DNA of 21,103 nucleotides from Ophiothrix spiculata (Eukaryota; Echinodermata; Ophiuroidea; Amphilepidida; Ophiotrichidae), in the NCBI GenBank assembly GCA_000969725.1, contig JXSR01S047158.1. The stretch is one strand, 5' to 3'. Below, in pieces: positions 1 through 21,103 of the stretch. The translations under genes and the position numbers were made by a program. Position 1 is the first letter of the stretch, and every line of letters begins with the position of its first letter. The notes below the pieces were generated by a model, which searched no databases, was not told the origin of the DNA, and was given only the letters and a program-made list of their open reading frames with translations.

Positions 1-1035
1 TTTTTTATTTATTCTTTAATTGCACTAGTCCCCAGGCACAACATGGCATGCCATTTGAATGTTTCAGAATGCAGGCATAGTATAACATAGTTCTTAAGAA
101 AAAATATATATTTTGTTCAAATTCATTCGAAATAATGAAGTAGTTTTTGAATAAATTGATTTAGCCAAAGAATATTTACTTAAATTCTCAAAAAGTATAT
201 CAAGTGATTAATAACACAACCCCCTTACATAAAAATACAAAGAAGCATCTAAATTTAATTGCTGTGGTTTTCAGTAAATTTTAGCACACCAAATTATATG
301 AATGTCATGAGAACTCTTGCTCAGAAACTGTTATACTCAGCCTGTAACTGAAATAATCTTAAAAATGTATAATTTTTATTTCATATAAATGTTGGCACCA
401 TATTTATTCTTTTCCGAAATAAATTTCACATTTTGCCTTTGTTTCTTGCAATTTGCTACTAAATAGTTTTAAATTGTCTCCCCAACATGCATGGAATTTG
501 CATAGTTTCATGTTCAACTCACTTGTAAAATTATTATAAACATTAATAGCACTTATTTGGACAAAAACCTTTTTTCTATTAAGTTAAATCGCCATCAATT
601 ATTTTATTTAAAAAGTTGGTGCTTGGATGGGTGTTTTTTCAAATTTCACAGAGGCAAGTCCTTACCCAAACCAAATTTGAGTACCCCCCCCCCCCCTGGT
701 CGCTATCAAGTCTTTTGATCAACAGATAACATTAAAGAAGAGGTTATTATTGATTCTTATACCATCTTCACCTATTCTACTTATAAAACTTAAGCGCTAT
801 GGGGGCAAAAACTTAATACTACACAAAAATATATGAATACTAAATGGCCATCATATGAAACAAACTGTAATTATCAATACAAAATATTGTTTAAGCAGTT
901 GAATATAGCCTATATGAAACATAAGATGTTCATACTTATAATAACTCTTATTCCAAAGATGCCAGCATCTTATTTTTATTCTTTTATAACATTTTTACCA
1001 CAAATGAATGCAAACAAGCTTAAAACATGACCCAA
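1..1035. other. Intergenic AT-rich DNA
   Basis: No gene is supported. At 684-696 there is a run of 13 C. On the minus strand it reads CCAGGGGG...TACTCAAATTTG, the same kind of end as the element at 11551-11893, so a solo or truncated copy of that family may lie at roughly 613-698. The rest shows nothing. Confidence 0.5.
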
Positions 1036-1037
1036 TA

Positions 1038-1487
1038 TACCACGTGTATCAAAAAAAATTGTGCACGTATTAAAACTGATTTTGACCTTGCTAAAAGCAC
1101 CAAATCATAATTTTCTTGTTATTGTCGTAAGGCAGATTAAATAAGCTTCCAAATGCAGAAAAAATTATAGAAATCCGATGAAAAATAAAAAAGATATGAC
1201 CAATTTTGTAAGTACTTTTAGCTTTTATCATAATGCCATAACCCGTAATTGTGATATGTAATATCTTGCTTAACTGTGTAAATCCCATTGGAATGGAAGA
1301 AAAAGAGACGTACTTACAAAATTGGTCATACCTTTTTTATTTTTCATTCGATTTCCATCATTTTTTCTGCATTTGAAAGCTTATTAAATTTGCTTTACTA
1401 CAACAACAAGAAAATTATGATTTGGTGCTTTTATCAAGGTCAAAATCGGTTTTAATCCGTGCACAATTTTTTTTGATACACGTGGTA
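1038..1487. mobile_element. 450-bp foldback MITE, TA target site
   Basis: Arms of about 178 bp (1038-1215 and 1310-1487) are near-complete reverse complements, starting TACCACGTGTATCAAAAAAA and ending with its mirror. TA flanks both sides (1036-1037 and 1488-1489). The central spacer is about 94 bp. There is no coding sequence: the open frame on the minus strand is made by the arm. The TA duplication fits Tc1/mariner-like activity, but no transposase is present to prove the superfamily. Confidence 0.85.
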
Positions 1488-1704
1488 TAGTTTCATAATT
1501 AATTGTGTCCCATTATTTATTTCTTGTGTTAATTGAACATATTATTTTAGAATACAAGAATGAACAATGGCTGTTATTTATTAAGCTTAAAAATAATATG
1601 AAAAGCACCAATTTGAAATTAAACATAAACAACTGAATCAAAATAATTGACTCTGTGTAGTTTCTTGATTAGGAATACAGGCATCAATACATATATCAGT
1701 GATG

Positions 1705-2083
1705 CAGAGACGTAGTCAGCACTGGGCAGGGGGGACAGGCTGCCCCCTGACAAATTATCTAGCGGGAAATCAGAAAAGCAAACGGGAAAGACAAGAAAAA
1801 ACATAAATGCTGCAAAGACATGAAACTGTGGGAAAATGCAGATAAACTTAGGGGAAAATGTGCCAAAATTAGTGAGAATTGCTTAAAATTAGGGGTATGT
1901 TTGTTTTTTGGGTGGGGAGGGGGGGCTTGTCAGTCTTTAAATTTAAACAAAATTCATTATTTTGGATCTACAAAAAAATATTTTTTTCCAGGAAAAATTA
2001 GGAAGAAATGTGCATGCGCCAGGCAAAATTGGGAAGAAAAATGTATTTGCCCCACCCAACCAAAAAGTCTGACTGCGCCACTG
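1705..2083. mobile_element. Non-autonomous hAT-like element (GTGATG flanks)
   Basis: The left end CAGAGACGTAGTCAG and the right end, read inwards as CAGTGGCGCAGTCAG, form imperfect terminal inverted repeats. GTGATG occurs immediately outside both ends (1699-1704 and 2084-2089), and the wider match GTGATGCA overlaps the left boundary. The interior has the G/C-run stretches (GGGCAGGGGGG, TGCCCCAC) seen elsewhere in the window. CAGTGGCG-type ends are common in hAT elements, but the left duplication is not a clean 8 bp, so the superfamily is tentative. Confidence 0.6.
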
Positions 2084-2091
2084 GTGATGCA

Positions 2092-2738
2092 ATGATGATA
2101 ATGACGTCTTTGTATTTCCAACAAGAAAGGACTACTCAAGAGCATCTATACTCAAGACAGTACAACCAGAACAAAATAATTTCACAAAAGACTAATGAAA
2201 TCTCCACTATTACCTATTCCGTAAGCTTAACTGAAGTGCAGAAAGCTTTTGATACTATGGACCATGCATGCTTGCCTATCTTTATTTTGGTTGTACTTCT
2301 TTAAGGGAAAACAAAATACAATCTTACAATATAATACAATATGTAAAGAGTAGAGTACAACATAATACTTACAATCAAACCTGGGTACAGCCAGTGATGC
2401 ACTCGTTGATGCCCGCCCGGGCAGTGATATGTTGCCGGGCATGGTAAACGAGAAACACGGAATACTAATCATGCATTGGAGCTGCCCAGTTCATAGACAA
2501 ATATACAACACTTATTCTATACAATATAATATATACATACACTTTTATAATTACAACATAACAAGAACATTTCATATCACTACTTCAGCAAATAATGGAT
2601 TCTTTCACGAAAAGGTCAAAGGGCAAACAAAGGGCAATGGTGTTGTGAAAATCAAAAGGCTTCAGATACAAACATCACATTTTGTAAGTCAGTTTGTCTT
2701 TCAGTTGACAACCTTCGTAATTTTCCCTAAACTGATCA
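2092..2738. other. Intergenic, no gene seen
   Basis: AT-rich DNA. A possible weak inverted pair lies at 2381-2489 (CTGGGTACAGCC against CTGGGCAGCTCC) with a GC-rich hairpin inside it (ATGCCCG...CGGGCAT, around 2409-2442). The short open frames have no recognisable protein. Confidence 0.4.
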
Positions 2739-2931
2739 GGGGCCAATTTCACTAACATTTAGCTATGGTCAATAATCTATTCAACGAGGTCACTAAGCCC
2801 CGTTTTGATCGCTATTTTCAAAAAATGATCGCTAAATAGCAAGTATTCTTAACAATTTAGCGATCATCTTTGGAGTATGCGATCAAAACGGGACTTAGCG
2901 ACCATTGCTAAATGTTAGTAAAATCAGCCCC
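2739..2931. mobile_element. 193-bp foldback MITE with GGGGC ends
   Basis: GGGGCCAATTTCACTAACAT at the left mirrors ACTAACATTTAGCAATGGTC read inwards from the right end GCCCC. The arms contain ATGATCGCTAAAT and GCGATCAAAACGGGACTTAGC in inverted order, so almost the whole element folds back on itself. A CAGG overlaps each end, but I cannot define the target duplication with certainty. Confidence 0.75.
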
Positions 2932-3081
2932 AGGAAAGGAATAACAATTCTTCTAATTAACCATTTTAGTAGTCTGACCTTTGACTGTCTGTTAAAGGTT
3001 AGACTATCATATATGTTATCTGACCTTTGGCCTATTGTGAAAGGATCTACACAGATATTTCCCATCATCATGTTACTTTAA

Positions 3082-3186
3082 GAGGTGCATTGGAATAACT
3101 AATGGTGACCCTATATCTTATTTTCATCAAAAATTTTAAAATTAATGTGAGAAAGCTCCATAAAACCAATATACAAAATGCACCTC
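3082..3186. mobile_element. 105-bp MITE flanked by TTAA
   Basis: TTAA at 3078-3081 and 3187-3190 flanks inverted ends GAGGTGCATT...AATGCACCTC. TTAA is the target of piggyBac and Kolobok-type elements. The interior is AT-rich and non-coding. Confidence 0.65.
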
Positions 3187-3328
3187 TTAACATAAAATAA
3201 TGATAGAAACATTGTAAAAATTCTACTTTATTCAAAAATTCAAATCTGGAACAATTTGAAAGCAAATATTTCAAAGTGAATCATGGTTAGACATACAATA
3301 GTGTGGCTTTGGTCTACCTCATCAATTA

Positions 3329-3679
3329 GGCCTAAAAAAAATTGTTTGATTGGCGTAACCTGACCTACCCTAATTTTACCACCGACCCTAGATATTTTTA
3401 TTTTTTTGAGCATGGTAAAAAACCTCCAAATCCTAAATTTGATGGGAACCGATTCATGGGAGCCCAAGATATGGCTTGCAGGACATTCAAAATGACAAAT
3501 AAAAGATGTGTTACAGAAAAAGTGAAGATGTTTTGTATATGTGCCATATATTTTGTGTTCTTGTATGTGAAACATAGACTTACAAAATAAAATAAAAATT
3601 AAAAAAAAAAAAATCCGACCTACCTACCCTATTTTTTGTTCTATGTTACGCCAATCAAACAATTAATTTTTTTTTGGCC
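3329..3679. mobile_element. 351-bp PIF/Harbinger-like MITE, TTA target site
   Basis: TTA at 3326-3328 and 3680-3682 flanks inverted ends that begin GGCC followed by an A-run and then TTGTTTGATTGGCGTAAC on both sides. The right arm has a few extra bases. A 3-bp TTA duplication with GGCC termini matches PIF/Harbinger. The open frames across it (plus and minus) are repeat-derived. Confidence 0.75.
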
Positions 3680-3682
3680 TTA

Positions 3683-4255
3683 CACAAAATAATTCCAAAC
3701 ACAGATTGGTCAATTCTTATGAATTGGTCGGTAACTCATTGCACTCTCTCAAAGAACTTTATCATGCAGATAAATGAGAAGTGTGAATTCAATATATGCA
3801 CAAAATTGGATTAAATACTGTCAGTTCTTGTCCCACTTTAAAAATAATACTGCATTGACATTGAACTTGGTTTGCCAAACAAAAAAGTAAGTGACGAAAT
3901 GCCATCAATTAATTATCTATTAACTATGGGAATAACTGATCTGGAGTATAATTCTTTTCAATAATTTAATACTTGGAAAAAATCTATACAATAAGGACAT
4001 ACATAACAATACATTTGCAAGAAACTCATCCGAGACTGCGTGATCTGTTCAATTATCTTCTTTTTATATTATTTGTTTCAAATTGTTGGTCTGCTTGTAA
4101 GGGTTTTTAGTATATAATTCAATGAAAGCTTTACTGCATGATTGTATTTTGTTTGAATTTTTGCATCTAGGTTTATTAGATGATAGATAATGGTGTAACT
4201 ATATTGAAATATGTGTATAAAAATCAGATTTATCTATGCCAGACCAACTCCCTTC
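3683..4255. other. Intergenic AT-rich DNA
   Basis: No gene, RNA or clear repeat is visible to me in this stretch. Confidence 0.5.
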
Positions 4256-4782
4256 TAGGCCCATAATCAGAAGTTTGAAAAGGGGGTGGGGGGTACAGGG
4301 ATGCTCAAAAAAGAGTTTAAAATTTCGTCTATCTCTGTACCTCAAAATGGTACCTGCAAAAAGCACACAATTTGGGGGCAAATTGGGTGTTTGAGTGACA
4401 ACTCGCCGATCAATATACCAAAACAAATGAAAATGCACCCAAAACCTTTTGAGCATCCCTGTATACCATTTGTCAGTGAGAACCTCTACCCCGGTGTGGT
4501 GACTCAACTTCAAAATGTTTTAGATGACCGAAAACTCAATTTACCCAGCCCCCCTTTACCCATTTTAAAAAGGTTACACTGGGTTTTTAAATATGTTTTG
4601 GTGTTTTTTACTTAAAATCTGGGAAAAAATTATCTTGTTTTTAACATAACAAATAAAGTTTTTGAGGATTTTTAAGGGTTCTTTTTGTTGTTGTTGATGT
4701 TTTTTGGTAAGAATTTAGAGGTTTTAGGACCTATGCTCAAAAAAGCGCCCTCGCCTTAGCCCCTTCACTGGTTATGGGTCTA
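4256..4782. mobile_element. 527-bp element with inverted TAGGCCCATAATCAG-type ends
   Basis: TAGGCCCATAATCAG at 4256-4270 pairs with CTGGTTATGGGTCTA at 4768-4782. A second inverted pair lies inside: GTACAGGGATGCTCAAAAAA near 4295 and its mirror near 4448-4466, with a further GCTCAAAAAAGCGCCC near 4735. The TA at each tip may be the target duplication. The open frames inside are the repeat read in two directions. Confidence 0.6.
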
Positions 4783-5179
4783 CATCCTTCAGAGAGAGAC
4801 TTTTGTAATATCTACCTGTAGAACTATGTTCTTTGCCATCTAATGTGAACTTCTAACTATGCCTGAAAAAACTGTTTGGTTCATGTTATATATTTGACAA
4901 CTGATATAACAAGCGGCTTTACCACACAAGTTCAGCAGATTAATTTGCCACCATATACTTCCAAAGACATTTTTCTATAAAAAAAAATAGCAATGTAAAA
5001 TATTGGATACTTTGTTTAAAATAGCTGATACAAAGATTTTACAATTTGGTAGAATAACAGAAAGTAACCAATATGTAAAGTGTTTTTTTAAATAATATCA
5101 CATATAGCTACATGTGACACATTTCATAGATTTCTCATAGGTCACATAATAATGTAAAGACATACCGAAATAAGTAACA
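4783..5179. other. Intergenic AT-rich DNA
   Basis: Nothing recognisable in this stretch. Confidence 0.5.
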
Positions 5180-5309
5180 TATAGGCAAAACAAAACTTTA
5201 TTGGACAATGTAAACAAAACTCCAGAGTGCAGGGCCCCATTGTTTATCAATGCAACCTGTACCCTGAATTTGTGTTTACATTATCCAATATTTTTTTCTT
5301 TTGCCTATA
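5180..5309. mobile_element. 130-bp foldback MITE, TATAGGC family, copy 1
   Basis: Ends TATAGGCAAAA and TTTTGCCTATA are inverted, and the arms continue with TTTATTGGACAATGTAAAC and its mirror. The same family recurs at 6966-7092 with matching ends and a matching centre (CCATTGTTT). A TA duplication is likely at the tips. It marks the outer edge of the probable 3' UTR. Confidence 0.75.
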
Positions 5310-5880
5310 GGTTTTGCCAGACCTAGCATTACGAAAAAAAAAGATAAAAAAAGCTATAAAAACAAGTTTTGTAGCATGTATTCTTCATATAAATTATCAA
5401 ATAATCTTTGAAATATTGTTCATCACATCAGTTCTTGAAATATTTTTTTTTCCAAAAATATATACTGTGTTTAAAAAAGAAATTACTGTAAACCATATTT
5501 TACTTATGATAATGTTCCTTTGTATTACTTGACAATATTTTCGAACTTTTTTCTCTTAATTTGTGTTTATTTAAGTTTATATCATCAGAATGTACAAAAT
5601 ATCATCAATGATACATCTAAACCACATTTTGAAGTACATTTTGTAACATAGTTCACTTACAAGTTACTATATAGTTAGTTTACACTCAATCAAATTTGTT
5701 TTAATCTTTGTTTATGAAATACATTGATGCTGATGTGTTTGTTTTTGAAATAATCATAAAAATAATTGAACTGACCATCTGGCAGTGAAAATTTCTTTTT
5801 TGTATATAGGCACTTAAAAAGAAGATCTTTCCATAATATACAATACACGTTATTATGTCAAAACCTTTGGAATACAATTT
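5310..5880 (-). other. Probable 3' UTR of the VEGFR-like gene
   Basis: AT-rich sequence directly after the stop codon. No exon or acceptor follows it in phase. The extent is uncertain: the only canonical polyadenylation hexamer close to the stop lies at 5566-5571, and the foldback element at 5180-5309 is a plausible outer limit. The region has no coding signature. Confidence 0.4.
5566..5571 (-). promoter_or_regulatory. Candidate polyadenylation signal AATAAA
   Basis: Plus-strand TTTATT reads AATAAA on the coding strand, about 310 nt past the stop codon. It is the first canonical hexamer I see downstream of the gene. In an AT-rich region such a hexamer can arise by chance. Confidence 0.35.

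Positions 5881-21103
<15,223 letters not shown>

Noticed and set aside
3240..3590. Overlapping open frames on both strands
   Set aside because: They coincide with the Harbinger-like MITE and its inverted arms; no protein family is recognisable.

Overview
This is AT-rich animal genomic DNA, intron-rich and full of short transposon derivatives. It holds the 3' half of one recognisable gene, on the minus strand. Five exons splice in frame and encode the C-terminal half of a receptor tyrosine kinase of the VEGF-receptor (VEGFR/PDGFR) class: catalytic loop [11 protein letters not shown], an activation loop with DIYHDPDYV, the WMAPE motif, the rest of the C-lobe and a long tail ending in a stop codon. 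The divergence from vertebrate VEGFRs, the single long lineage-specific tail, the many G/C-homopolymer and foldback elements and the large introns suggest a non-vertebrate deuterostome. An echinoderm or hemichordate is my best guess, by inference only; no species can be named from the sequence.

Layout, left to right. Positions 1-5880 lie downstream of the gene and carry its 3' UTR (nearest 5880) plus a series of MITE-like elements: a 450-bp foldback element, a hAT-like element, a 193-bp foldback, a TTAA element, a Harbinger-like element and others. Positions 5881-9579 carry the last four exons with introns of 1215, 804 and 729 bp. Positions 9580-18965 are a single 9.4-kb intron. It holds a 132-bp tandem duplication, a 50-bp micro-MITE with a 6-bp target duplication, a TTAA-flanked element, a hAT element containing two tandem tRNA-derived units, a 5 x 45-bp minisatellite, a 657-bp TA-flanked element loaded with GATC palindromes and a tRNA-like sequence, and several G-run elements. 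Positions 18966-19088 carry the exon with the catalytic loop and activation loop. Positions 19089-21103 are intron, and I found no further upstream exon there, so the N-lobe, kinase insert, transmembrane segment and Ig-domain exons lie beyond the right edge.

The open frames elsewhere in the window are short, unconserved in appearance and explained by repeats or chance. The most unusual structure is that two unrelated non-autonomous DNA transposons in the same intron both carry tRNA-like (Pol III box) sequences. One of them is also saturated with GGATC/GATCC palindromes. I see no prokaryotic-type system and no CRISPR array.
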